NCBI RefSeq assembly: GCF_037975245.1 | Contig: NC_092562.1 | Location: 18,436,554-18,498,553 of the forward strand | DNA: 62,000 nucleotides | From: Apostichopus japonicus | Taxonomy: Eukaryota > Echinodermata > Holothuroidea > Aspidochirotida > Stichopodidae | Direction of reading: 5' to 3' | The notes under the pieces: generated by a model | Seen by the model: only the letters and a program-made list of their open reading frames with translations | What the model was told of the DNA's origin: nothing | Databases searched by the model: none | Shown here: positions 45,844 to 57,486 of the stretch, piece after piece | How the letters are laid out: every line of letters begins with the position of its first letter | Numbering within the stretch: position 1 is the first letter of the stretch | Made by a program: the position numbers and the translations under genes

Positions 45844-47805
45844 GTAAGCTAGCCATTATTGAATTAAATATCTCTTGCCTTCATAGTTGCATGCATAATT
45901 TCTCATTAAAAGAAAAAAAAAAACATTCATTTGCATGAGAAGCATATTTTCATTTGCTATTTAAATGCAATGATCACTCTGAGAAAGAGAGAAGATTTTA
46001 AGCAGGCGATGCCAGTTGGGTAGCACCAGATTTGGACAGAGCGCATTTTATTTGAGGGAGGGGAGAGGTGGTTGGGGGGGTTGTTTTTGCATTCGATATA
46101 TAGTCTAGTTAGACTAGTTTCACCACAAATTGCAGTGTACACCTAATTCTTGTCTGGTGGTGTGGTATATCAGGAATTAGAAGCCAAGATCTGTGTCCCT
46201 GAATCTTTTCATACATGACTTTTCAGACATCACGTCCAATTCTGGTCTACTTTTTGGAAATTTCCCAGTTACTACAGGCTCCTTCAACACTAAGAGCAAG
46301 ACTGATACATTTACACTACTTTTATTACGCCGACACAATTAACTTTCATTTTTGCGCCAAAAACTTTTCTTGAGTTTGCCAGAGTTGGTATCTGCCTGAT
46401 CAGAAGAGCAAACAGGAATTTGTGGGAGAAGGGGAGGGGAGGGAGAGAAAATGGGGGGTAGGATGCTTGCCACACCCTTCCATTTTATCAGGTTTCATGG
46501 ACAACCAACTCTGCTGATGTTTGAACAACCACGACAGAAAAAAAGAAATTCGAGCAGACTTCCCTTTATAAAACAATTGTGTGCTTCAATAGTATTGAGA
46601 GGGCATATAATTTACAAAAGTATGGGAACTCAAGCAAATTCGTAGTGGTGCAACTCATGGGACATTTTAATCGCAACATGTTAATCTAACAAAGTGTCGA
46701 ATCATAGCTCAGTTGATATGGAAAGTTGTCTCTGGTTGCTATGGTGATTCATTAGCCTTCTTTGTCTCTCGCCGAAAAATTGTTGAGAAACAAGGAAACA
46801 TGTGAAGATAAGCAGTCGTTAATAATAATTGGGTTGAAGCCAATAAGGAACCTAATTAGAGGATGTTTACAGCCAACCCGGGAGGGAGGGCTTTCTTACA
46901 TTGGCCAGAATGTCAGATTGCTCACTAAATATTGTGGGTTCGTTTAGCGTGAGAGCTGTATAGTTATAATAATAATTACTCTACCCTAACTGAAGCTCTC
47001 TACCTATGGTATGCCAGTAGATCATTTTTTATGAGTTATGTAAACAAGGAAACCAAGACTGGCATCCGAATGAATTTGAGCATAATAATATTTGTACTGG
47101 TGGGTAAGGAAATGACAGGTAGGGCTGCATGTGAAGAATCTTTTAAAACATAAATGTGAAAACATCCTAAAGAAATTTCACTGCGTTTTCAATCATCGCC
47201 ACTAATCATTATACCAAGAAAAACAAAGGACACGCAATTAGAATATAGAGTCCGATTCCAACACAAGAATAAGCTGTTCAAATCAGAGAAGAACAAAAAA
47301 AAAGAAGAAGGCCTAGAATCTTGTTAAGTTGTAGTACAATATATATCAAATTCTGTAATTGTGTAGTCTAAAAGGAGAGCTGGCTATACTAGGGTTGAAA
47401 ATAATTAAAGCTTGTTTCAAATCAACCTTTATATATATACTGTCCAAAGATTGATAGGCCTAGTTATCTACTGTAGTTAACTGAAAACAGGGCTTTGATT
47501 TGAACACTGTGTGTTTGTGCACTGTATACATATAAAGAGTTGCACTTAATGCAAGCAATGTACAATGTGCTACTGTGCTCTCTACTTTACAATGAACATG
47601 AGAAGTTCTCAATTAATGTCCTACATGAGCTGGGCCAGAGAGAAACAGTTCACTGCATTTTCCTGTTTGTTTTGTTGAGGTTTTATCATGTCTGTCATCT
47701 GTGATAGATTATAGAAAAAGCATTTATGGGTGTACTGTATTGGAGCTCTAGTATGGATAGCTCCTGTATCTATACTGTAGCATGTATGGGTATAGTGCAG
47801 GTATA
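45844..47805 (+). other. Gene B intron, first part
   Basis: No exon recognised. It has short G-rich runs at 46050-46080 and 46430-46460. Confidence 0.5.
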
Positions 47806-48440
47806 TGGCAAGCCGTGTGGGACAAACACCGCATAATATATCCGCGTATTAATTTGAATATATACGCGTATTAATTCGAAAATATATGTGTTGTACATGT
47901 GTAAAGTTCCGCTTTATGAAACGATCTCGCGAGCCCGCCAAAACATTTATCGTTGGTATATGTACACAGCAAGAGCGGAATTGTTTTTTCGTGTATATTC
48001 TAATTAATCCGTGCATATATTGGATTTAATCTCGATATGTATTTTATTTAATACGTGTATATTTTCGAATTAATACGTGTATATATTCGAATTATTACGT
48101 GGATATATTCGAATTAATACGTGGATATATTTACACCATATGATTGGCTCATAATATATACGCATATATATTCCAATTAATACGCGTATAAATTCCAATT
48201 AATACGCGGATATATTATGCAGTGTTTGTCCCACATGGCTTGCCATACAGGTAGATATTGACTGTACATAGCATGTATGGGTATAGTGCAGGTATATATT
48301 TTTATATACTATAGCACATCCATGGGTATACAGTGGTGCAGGTAGAGAATATACTACAGCATGTATGCATGGCTATAGTGCAGGTTGATGTAGATATACT
48401 GTAGCATGTGTTGGTATACAGTACTGTAGGGAGAGCTGTA
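47730..48440 (+). repeat. Degenerate minisatellite split by a mobile element
   Basis: Imperfect units of about 50-60 bases built on tactgtagcatgtatgggta followed by tagtgcaggtatat occur on both sides of the element at 47806-48245 (for example 47772, 48272, 48355, 48402). Confidence 0.8.
47806..48245 (+). mobile_element. TA-flanked inverted-repeat element (Tc1/mariner-like MITE)
   Basis: The ends are inverted over about 50 bases: TGGCAAGCCGTGTGGGACAA at the left and the near-complement TTGTCCCACATGGCTTGCCA at the right. A TA dinucleotide follows on each side, consistent with Tc1/mariner-type targeting. The interior is filled with alternating aatacgcgtatatattcgaatt words, themselves palindromic. 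It has no coding capacity. Confidence 0.82.
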
Positions 48441-50906
48441 TATCATGTAATGGGTACCTGGTGCTGGGTTGTCAGTTTTTATTTTTTTTTATTGATTTGC
48501 CAATTTCCAGCAAGTTTACACAATTTAACATGTAACATACAGTAAAAATACATAATGTAAGGTTTTAATTGATCAAACTATGACATCCTTCTACGTAATT
48601 TGTTTAACTTTAACATCTAGACTGAATGTGACAGTGTGAGTTTCTACAAAAATTTCATATCAAGACCTTTTCTGATATTCAAGTTTCATTGATTTCGACA
48701 ACAGAGAAGAGGAGCCTATCGATTCAAATTCTCTTCGCCTTGTTCGATTCAAATTCTCTTTGCCTTATTCTTACATTATTTGACACTAAACTTTGCATGC
48801 AACCACCAGATAGACTCCATCATTACCACAGTATTAGTGCTAATTAACAACTAACGAGCAAACTTGACCAAAATCAGTACAAAAAGCAGCTTAAAATTAT
48901 TGATTAAATGAGTCATTCAAATTTAGTTAAAATTATTATAAATGTTAACAGAATGAGCAGGAACAGGATGGGTAAAGGGAAATGTGTCCATTGAGGCGAT
49001 AAATATGTTGATGTGTGTACTATTGTGATGTAGGTTAATTAGACTTACACTAAGATTTAAGCAATAATCCGTTGACTGTTTGTTTGAGTTAACAACAAAC
49101 AAGCTCAAAAAAGACAAAACAAAGCAGCCAGTACTAGAACTCTTGCTGTGACTCCATTGTCTTGAAAAGTTCATGGCTTACTTTAAAAAGATTGTTTTTC
49201 TTATCAAGGATTTTGAGTTAGACAGTCCCAGCTCCCCCATACATGGTGCAATATGCAGTTTCATTACAGTACTGTAGCTTGACAATTCAAGTTTGAGGTA
49301 AAAAGCTTTTTTTCTGTTAAGTTATCTCTGTTGCTTAAAAAGATCTTGAATAGTATTGAAACAAAGTCAATATCTAATATTTTTCAAGTTTTATGTGTGC
49401 GATTGTGGGGAGAAGACAGGTGACCTCCATCGTCGTCACTTGTTAATATCAAAACCCGGTCACTTTTGGAAAGTCATCTGTGAAATAGCTTTTTGATTTC
49501 AAGTTAAAATACTTCAAATATTCCATTCGGAATGGACATTTTAAGGAAGAGTATAATTTATAATTTATTGAATGTTGGTATATATACCATTATTTACAAT
49601 AGGCACCATTTTGAATCAATTGCTGAATGCTGAAAGTTTTAAGGAAGGTATGAAGCCATCTGAATGGCATTAATTACATATTGTAGGTAATTAGCAGTAG
49701 CTATTAATGCACTGTGCTACTTAGTACAACAACAAAAAACAAAGCAAAAGGGACATGTAGTCATTGGATGTAGATTTCCTGCAGGGCTTCTCAAGTTACT
49801 TTTTAGTTGTGATGCTTTGCGTATATTGTGTGGATGTGTGCGTGCGTGTGTACGTGTATGTATGTGACACCCTAGCTTTGAAACAAGGTATCTCAAGAAG
49901 GAAATATATTTATTTACGTCATACTTTTGTTTATACGTTGGTCAGGGTCAGTAGATGATGCCTATTGTTTGTGGTGAGGCTGTTATGCAATTAATGAGTG
50001 GACGGTTCTTTACGTAAAATTCGTAAAATATCTCTTCAACCGTATGTCTGATTTACAGTAGATATAATGGAAAAAGTAATTTAAGTACATAGTATGTACA
50101 TGTTCTTTGCATCAACAACTTTGACCTTATTAATATTCATGTATGTTTAGACATAGGAACCACTGAAGTTTTCATTTCCTGATTGTTTCACGTTAGTAAT
50201 TACCTCTTTACAGATTTGGAAATAGATTTATATTTACAGAAGCAATTATAAGTGGTTAGTTCCTATCACTGAAGTGTTTATCTTTCATGGTAATGAGAGA
50301 TGGAATGAGTGCAAACCACAGTATTTGAATTTAACTTTGTGTGTCATTTTAAAGAAAGCCAGTAGGTCCCTGTACCACCCACCCCTTTACCCCCCCTCCC
50401 CTCCCCTACCACTCATTTCTGCAACTATTCCTCTATCTGCTGTTAACAGTAGTTAATTTTTCATTTTCTGTCCCAACATAAGGGCAATTAATTTTTCACC
50501 AGAAGTGCTCTAAAATGTCTCCATTTTTTTCACTGTAGAAGAAAATGTCAATATTTTAAATAAATTAATAAAAGCTGGAAAAAGATAGATTCTGTATATA
50601 TATGCTCAACCATAGTTATTAGTTTTTGGCTCTGTTTATCCTCCTTTCTCCAGCTCAGATAACTGTTATGTACTGGTTATAAATTGTCATGTATTTCATG
50701 GCGAAATGCTAGATGTGAAAATGGACACATTTCTACAAATATTGGCAACCTTTGAAATAACTGTTTTTGTTTATACAGAATCAATGGCTGTTTCCCTTTC
50801 TTGCTTGCCTCTTCAATCAAAGTGCATGAACCAGGAAAAAGTGCATGTTTATCCGTGAATTGCTATCACCAAATTATTCGCTTACAGTTTTACCTTCATA
50901 GATACA
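48441..50906 (+). other. Gene B intron, nothing recognised
   Basis: Unique sequence. A 25-base direct duplication built on cgattcaaattctctt occurs at about 48719-48765. C-rich runs lie at 50380-50405. Confidence 0.5.
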
Positions 50907-51407
50907 CAGGGATGTGCCCACGCTGGGCGGCACTGGGCGGCTCCGCCCAGCACTAAAATTACCGCCCAGCACTGTCTTAAAAATTGTGAATCCTGCCCAA
51001 CACTATTTCCATCTAAACTCCAGACTTTCCTAACATATCTTAAATTGGGCCTAGCCTATGCCAAAATCATACAGACAAATAGTGCATCAGTCATACGCAT
51101 GCGATAAAACATTACTTATGGCTCTCAATCGGTCCCTTGTAAAATCTCTTTGAAAACAAACTAATAACTTTTACCAGTTAGGTAATATATTTCACTATAA
51201 AAAATATTAAAAAATGTAAATTGTTAGCAAAACTAGTACTTGTGTATGTGCTTAAAAAGCTACACAAGTGCCGGCATTTGGCTTCTGAGCACCTTCAAAA
51301 ATCGAAAAATTTCTGAAAGGGGAGGGGGTACCCCCTCCCCCTTAAACCCCTGCCCCAGGACGGCGATCAGTATACCCGGCACTCAGGAAATCCTGGGCAC
51401 ATCCCTG
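50907..51407 (+). mobile_element. Short TIR element with CAGGGATGTGCCCA ends
   Basis: 14-bp perfect inverted ends (CAGGGATGTGCCCA ... TGGGCACATCCCTG) bound 501 bases. It contains a ctgggcggcactgggcggct repeat near the left end. A right-hand block (ggggagggggtacccc...gacggcgatcag) resembles part of the family 1 and 2 hAT MITEs. A target duplication is not clear (tagataca versus aatacatg). Confidence 0.75.
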
Positions 51408-54400
51408 AATACATGTACGAAACATCCTGAAATTCTGGAGCAACGAGAAGAATAGAAAATAGATAAGTTTGGGAGGGCGGGCTAGAGGAAGGCTGGTAAT
51501 TAGGAGATAGGGGGAAAAGGACACTGGTTTAATCAAATACAAGTTTTTATATCAAATTTTTTCCTGTCCTTGATCAGCTGCCTTTGATTTGTATCCAAAT
51601 ACCAGGTATTTTAATATTTAACTGACCAGTAGTCAGTGATGGTCATATTAGGCCTTGGTTTCCAATATTCACTGGTATACATGTAGCAATGTATACTGGC
51701 AATATTAACTAGTACCATCACTGCCATGCACCTGGTTCTTCTTTCAAGTGGAAGATAATGAGCAGAAATTTACGCCAGGTGGTTACTAGGCAACCAACTG
51801 GCTTTGTCTAAGAAATGTATACTTTTGCTGCATTGCAGCTGGACAAACTCTAAAATTTACTTTGATTTTTGTCTTCTGGAAAATATTTTGGGAAATCCCC
51901 TCAACTTTCCTCCCTCAAATAAATCCTTTCTAATTTGCAGTGAGGGAGGTGATATATTTGCATTTTCATTTGAATTTTTGTAGTTTTCGTGGTAATATTG
52001 ATTTTTCAAATGGGTTGATTGCAATATTGAAGTTGACAACATCTTTTTAATATTCTGTGAATGTTGGCAGTGTTGTGATCTGCATTGGCATAGTAATAAC
52101 TTAAAAAAACAGAAAGTAATGTTTTGTCTTTTGTAAAAGACCATTTTGGTTTCGATGAAAGAGAAACACATACAGTCATGATGGCGTGTGTGTGTGTGTG
52201 TATGTATCTATTTGTATCTGTGTGTATGCGTGTATGTGATGTCCAGCATGTAAACATGGTAACTCAAGATAGAGCAACACACTCTGAACATGTTTGGGCG
52301 TCAGAAACACTGAACGTTTGGTTTGTTTTGTTTTTTTAATATAATTTTTTTTTAATGTGTTTTGTCTTTTCTTTTTATATGATTGTGCTAGAAGGGAAAC
52401 AATCATAGCGAAGGTATGCAAAAGAAATGCATAAATTCATAAAAACGAATTCATAAATAAAATTTCTCATAGATGGTTTGGTGCATTGAATTTTGCAATG
52501 AAATGATGAATTTAAACTTTCAATTAATATGTTTTACAAGTGAAACAATGTATATAGGCATTACAGTTTTTTCTTTGAATTAATTGGGGTTAAAAATTAG
52601 TAGTTATAAAGAGGATCACTGCATGGATCTCTCAAGTTTGAGTGTACATTAGGATATCCTGTTTTTGCGAAATATCACAGAATGAGTATGCAAAACATGT
52701 GGCATTTGTCGCAACGTAATCACTGCAAACATAAAATTAATTCAGCTTAACAAAAAGTGAAACTTTGTCCTTCCGAGTTCCAACCGTACGGTATAATGCA
52801 TAGTGCAAGAACTAACAAGTGACAAGATGGAAAAAGTCTCGTCATAAAGATATATGCTACAATAGACTTTTGTTGTCTGTCAGCCAAAAGTGAAAATGGA
52901 CAAAAAGAAACATTCCACAGGAAAAGTTACAATATTAATACAGGAAAAAAGAGGTACCTTAAATGGAAAAAAAAACATGATTTAACAGGCTGAAAACTTG
53001 TGGGATTGGTCTTATTTTTTCAAAACCAATTCTATTCATTTTTTTTTTGGGGGGGGGGAGGGTGTCAATTTGAGCATTGTTTACAGGTCATAGTGCTAGA
53101 AAATATGCTAGAGAGTCAAGCAATGGTCACGCATGATCAGATATTTCAACAATCACACTTGCATGGCGCTGCCATCTCCAGTGGATTTTGCCTCCAGATC
53201 ACTGATACAATCGTCTAATTGAATACTCTGAGAATACTCAACATCCGGGAATAATGCAGAATGTCAGTAGCTTCTGAAAAGAACTCCAAAAAGAAAATTT
53301 AGTCTGCTTAGTATGCTGTATTGGCCCCAAATATGCTAGATATTCATATACAGTAAAGTGAATATTTTTGGTCAAAATTTACTGTTTTTATAATAAACTT
53401 TGAGGAAATTTTCCTTACTGGGACATTCATTCATCTTGTGTGTTCCATAAAAAAATGTCTAAGAACAACTTGGAGAGTAAAAACCTCCAGGAAAGTACTT
53501 GTTGGAAACTTAGCAATTATAGCATGCTGTAATATGGGGGCCTATACTGACTACCTATAAATTTGTGGACAGTAATGATGGCTTTTAAGGAAGTACAGTA
53601 GCTGTTTACAAACAAGTCTATTGTTACTGTAACAGTATATATACCAGTTAACCCTCTATTCTTTCTGAATGGATTCACTCACACCCACAAACAAAGCCTG
53701 TTTCTGTGTTAGGGAGTGACATGACACCACTATACATAGACATTTATAAATTTACAGAAGATTTGTCTTGCTGTCACAGCTAAAAATTAAAGGAATTCAT
53801 GTTATTCGATATATCCAAAACCTCTTTATATTGATTTCAAATTTGGTGAAAGTGTCATGAGTTCAAACAGGTGTGGCATGTATCATCAGTACACTATTGA
53901 ACTGTGAGTCATTTTGTGTGAGGGTTCATGTGAGTTTGTTGAAGTGTAATTAATACAAAATTTGAAGCAGTCTTGTTGTTGGAGGGGCAGTACAGGTAGC
54001 AGGGATATTCCATTTATTAGATAAGAATAGTCATATGTACACCAGTTTGTTGAAAACCCAATCTCAATACCTTGTTCCTAACTTTATCATATGATTGCTT
54101 TAACCATTTCGATTGGCAAAAACTTTCATAGGCCTTGTTAACATTTCAGAGTGCGGCTAGGAGTGAATCAGGTTCCTACATTACCCACAGAGAGAGAGAG
54201 AGAGGTGATAAAGCAAGAATGCAAGGTTATGAGGAGGTGAAATGAAACATTACTCAATCACTTATAGGTCAGGATGATTGCCTACAATTCTCGCTAAGGG
54301 TTTTATTCTGTATGCATGTGATATTACTTCTGTGCCAGTCTATGTGGAAGTCACAAGGTTAAGTCACATGAGATCTCCTTTGCCTGAATTAAGGTTTCAT

Positions 54401-54509
54401 TATAGAGAACTGTTTGTAATGTACAACCTCCCATAGAGCAATTTTTTCAGTTATACTTAAATTATTTCAATCTTGATCAGGGGGTGTTGAAAGCCTGGTC
54501 GGGCCCAGG
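51408..54509 (+). other. Gene B intron
   Basis: It contains a TG-rich stretch (52187-52240), a T/G run at 53039-53060 and no exon. Confidence 0.5.
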
Positions 54510-54998
54510 GTGGGGGGGAGGAAGCAAGGGAGGGGGAGGAAGTGGAGGAGGGGGAAAAAGTCTTCCATTATCCTGAGGGATCTGTTTGTGTATGTTTATA
54601 GTGGGTTACATAATGCTGTTTTAAATGAGTACAGTTCACTAACAGAAATGTGCACTCTCACTATCGTTATTAAGCCAGCTGGAATCAATCATCTCCACAA
54701 CTAATATCCAGAAGGAGATCATGACAATCAATGTGTTATTGGGGGGGTAGGAAGTGGGGAGGGGGAGGAGGTTGGGGAGGGGGAGGAGGTTGGGGAGGGG
54801 GAGGGGGAAAAAGTAACGCAGCTGGTTGAAGTCTTCCATTTTCCTGAGGGATCGGTTTGTGCATGTTTATCGTGGATACTGCTGTTTTAAATGAGTACAG
54901 TTATAAAGACAGAAATATGCACTCCCACTATCGTTATTGAGTGAGCTGGAATCACTCGTCTTAACAACTAATATCAAGAAGGAGATCATGACAATCAA
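54510..54998 (+). repeat. Diverged tandem duplication with G-rich leaders
   Basis: Two copies (about 54510-54735 and 54745-54998). Each starts with a GGGGGAGGAGG-type leader followed by a shared segment beginning gtcttccatt and ending aaggagatcatgacaatcaa. They are roughly 80-85% alike by eye. The second leader is a short minisatellite of ggttggggagggggaggag. Confidence 0.88.
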
Positions 54999-55095
54999 AG
55001 TTATGTCATGTCCTTTGTGAGTGCTCTTCAAGCTAGCTTTGTGTGAGACCACATTTTAATTAAAAAAATGGAATTTACTTCACTCCTCTCTTACC

Positions 55096-55265
55096 TGTCT
55101 TCTACGGGGCTTGAAAGACACGCGTTTTCCTTCGGAATGGTAAATCCGGAAGGGAGAGAGGGTGCGCGGTGACCTATGGGAGAGGTCACCGGGGGCGCAG
55201 TGCTAAAATTATACCAGTGGCGTCTAGGTAGACTAGGAAATGTGCGTAAGTGTTGTAGGAGACAG
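55096..55265 (+). promoter_or_regulatory. Candidate internal bidirectional promoter of gene B
   Basis: This patch is richer in G, C and CpG than its surroundings. It contains an ETS-type CCGGAAG (55146-55152) and an inverted pair GGTGACCT/AGGTCACC (55168-55190). Consensus donors point outwards on both strands: plus GACAG|gtaagtat at 55266 and minus GACAG|gtaagaga at 55094. No TATA box was seen. The role is inferred from this layout only. Confidence 0.35.
55240..55265 (+). CDS. Candidate alternative first coding exon of a short gene B form
   Basis: ATG 55240 (A at -3) opens MCVSVVGD and reaches a consensus donor gtaagtat in phase 2. That is the phase required to join the exon at 55671, giving MCVSVVGDS followed by LTVTPVNGH. 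The product would be only the cytoplasmic tail, about 130 residues, soluble and poly-lysine bearing. The one-in-three phase chance means this needs transcript support. Confidence 0.3.
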
Positions 55266-55670
55266 GTAAGTATCGTCGTTCGTAAATACCCAAACCAGTG
55301 AGTTTTGGTGTAACTCACATGTTCATATTTCCACTAATCAGTCCAACTTTTTTCCCTACATATATTTAATATCTCATACAGTATGTGACTATAGTTACAA
55401 TGTTTACTCATACAAAACATTACTGCAGGTTAATGGGAGCTATTTAAGGATACACATTTTTTTGATATTGCTAAGTTTTTTGTTTTTTTCTCATCACGTT
55501 ATGGCAGCACGTCATTTTCTTATTTTCGCTGTTCTTCTAACAGTGCGAGGGGAATTTCAGCACTTTTTTGTATTCCTCTTTCATTATTCTCATTGAGTTG
55601 TTGCTACTGCATGTCTTCATTTCTACTAATTTATTTGTAATTCATTCTAAAATCTCGTTTGCGTTCATAG

Positions 55671-55801
55671 CTTAACCGTTACACCAGTAAACGGTCATAG
55701 TCCTTCGCCAGCCGCTGAGAGGCGTTCAGGGACGTTCCATAATCCAGATGGAAACTTTGTTGAACTGCACCCTGCCACCAAACCGGCATGGGAAGGAAAC
55801 G
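55671..55801 (+). CDS. Gene B exon: cytoplasmic tail
   Basis: A 131-base exon after ctcgtttgcgttcatag and before AACG|gtaaat, phase 2 in and phase 1 out. It encodes LTVTPVNGHSPSPAAERRSG then TFHNPDGNFVELHPATKPAW and EGN. The content is clearly protein-like and rich in Pro, Ser and acidic residues. SPSP could be a proline-directed phosphorylation site (inference). No domain is recognised. The frame joins the tail exons on both sides without a stop. Confidence 0.85.
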
Positions 55802-57250
55802 GTAAATGATGATAGAGACTTGTCCCCTCCCCGCCCCCTTCCCATCTTCTCTTCCCCATTCATTCCTCTTCCACTTGTATGTGATCAGTGTAACTGCGAA
55901 ACATGCTTTTATGAAGGAGACAATAACTCTGCTAGTAAAGTACTGTATGAAGTAGAAACTAGATCCTTCCTCCCCCTCCGCCTCCCACTTGGCTTTCCCA
56001 CTTTGTATTCTCTTAAACAGTATCTTACAAGTAAACTATCACATGATTCCAAGTGCTGCACAAATTTCAAGCAAAATCACTGACGAGAAGCACATGAACA
56101 TTTGATTAACACTCAAATCAACATTTATGTTTAATACCATGCAATTGTCCTAATTTTGAAGCATGGATCATTTAAATGCACGTTTAATTTGAACTACTGT
56201 TTTCTTTTATTGCTATGAACTTTGACCTATTAATTCATCGCATTGGAGCTTGGCTGACAATGTTCAGTTTTATACAATTTGCTGCATTATTCAACATCTG
56301 GTCTGTTCATGCATTTACATACCATTATGTCTGTATCAACTAATTTAATGGTTTATCAATATATTTATGTCCATTTTATCAATTATTATTCATGAATGTG
56401 ATTTTGCATCATGTTCTTCATTGCATTATCACCACTGGTTCATCTTTTACTACTATCATTTCTCCTTTAAAGAACAAGAGTATCCTTGGACCTGATTTTG
56501 ACTCAAGGTTTATGTAATTGTCAATTTCAAAATGTTGATGGGGTTTGCGCTATAAAACCAGCTGCATTCCTGTTGCTGCGGCTGGAATTTCCAGTGGCAA
56601 CAACTTATAGTTCTAAGTTTTTGTGAACTCTTGTTCATGTATACATGTGTACCAAAGAAATAAATATAAGCTTAAAGTACAAGAGGGTATTGACTGACAA
56701 ACACTACATCTTTGCTTTTTATGAAAGTTCTTAGGCAGGTGATTCCAAATGCAACATTGCCTTTAGGTTGATTCACACCTACCATGCTGTGACCCAGTTA
56801 TTGTAGGGAATATCCCCCCCCCAAAAAAAGAAAAAAAGTGGTTTTCCATTTGTTGTTGTTCAAATAGCACCAGCTACAAGAATTGATATTTGCTGTCTGA
56901 AAAATATTTGGTCACCTCTGCTCTGTGATGACCTCATAAATCGGCACATTTTACGTTATCTGCAGGGAATAGGGAGACACCAAGTTAACCTTAGCAAGGT
57001 ATTTTAAATAGAAGACATATTTTGAAAGATGAAAGATGTTGATATGTTTTCCTCCCCCCCCCCCCCCAAAATCAAATGTTACAAGTTTGATAGAGCCAAA
57101 TATGCCTTTGTCTTTGGTACTAATAGAAACAAAATTGTTTTGCTTTGCTATTATTTCTGATGTCCTTTTTAGGACAAAAGTGATTGATCCTTTTTGCTTT
57201 CTCTTCTTTTTTTTTCTGATCTGTGTCCTTTCGGTTTATGGCTCCCTCAG
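55802..57250 (+). other. Gene B last intron
   Basis: C-rich patches at 55820-55870 and 57050-57066. No exon recognised. Confidence 0.55.
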
Positions 57251-57486
57251 ACAATGACGGCTACCAATCTGATTCTGAAGTTAATGGTAATGGTGGTAAC
57301 GTTGACAGCGGCGTGGTCATCTCACCCAAACCCGAAATGAACGGCACGGAAGAAACGAAGGAAGATAATAAACCAAAGAAGAAGAAAAAGAAGAAGAAGA
57401 AGAAGAAGGCACCGGATTTGAACGAGTCTTTAATTGAGAGACCGCCAGCGGAGAAGAAAACAAAACCTACAGAAGTTATAACGTGA
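57251..57486 (+). CDS. Gene B terminal exon: acidic and poly-lysine C-terminus
   Basis: The last exon enters in phase 1 after tatggctccctcag and ends at TGA 57484-57486. It encodes 77 residues, with DNDGYQSDSEVNGNGGNVDS first. An acidic stretch follows, then 11 consecutive lysines (57376-57408, mostly AAG codons), then APDLNESLIERPPAEKKTKP and a TEVIT end. The lysine block resembles a nuclear-localisation or acidic-lipid-binding element. Which of these applies is not shown. With ATG 20390 the full chain is 481 residues, with about 140 cytoplasmic. The AAG run is a codon microsatellite and may vary in length between individuals. Confidence 0.88.
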
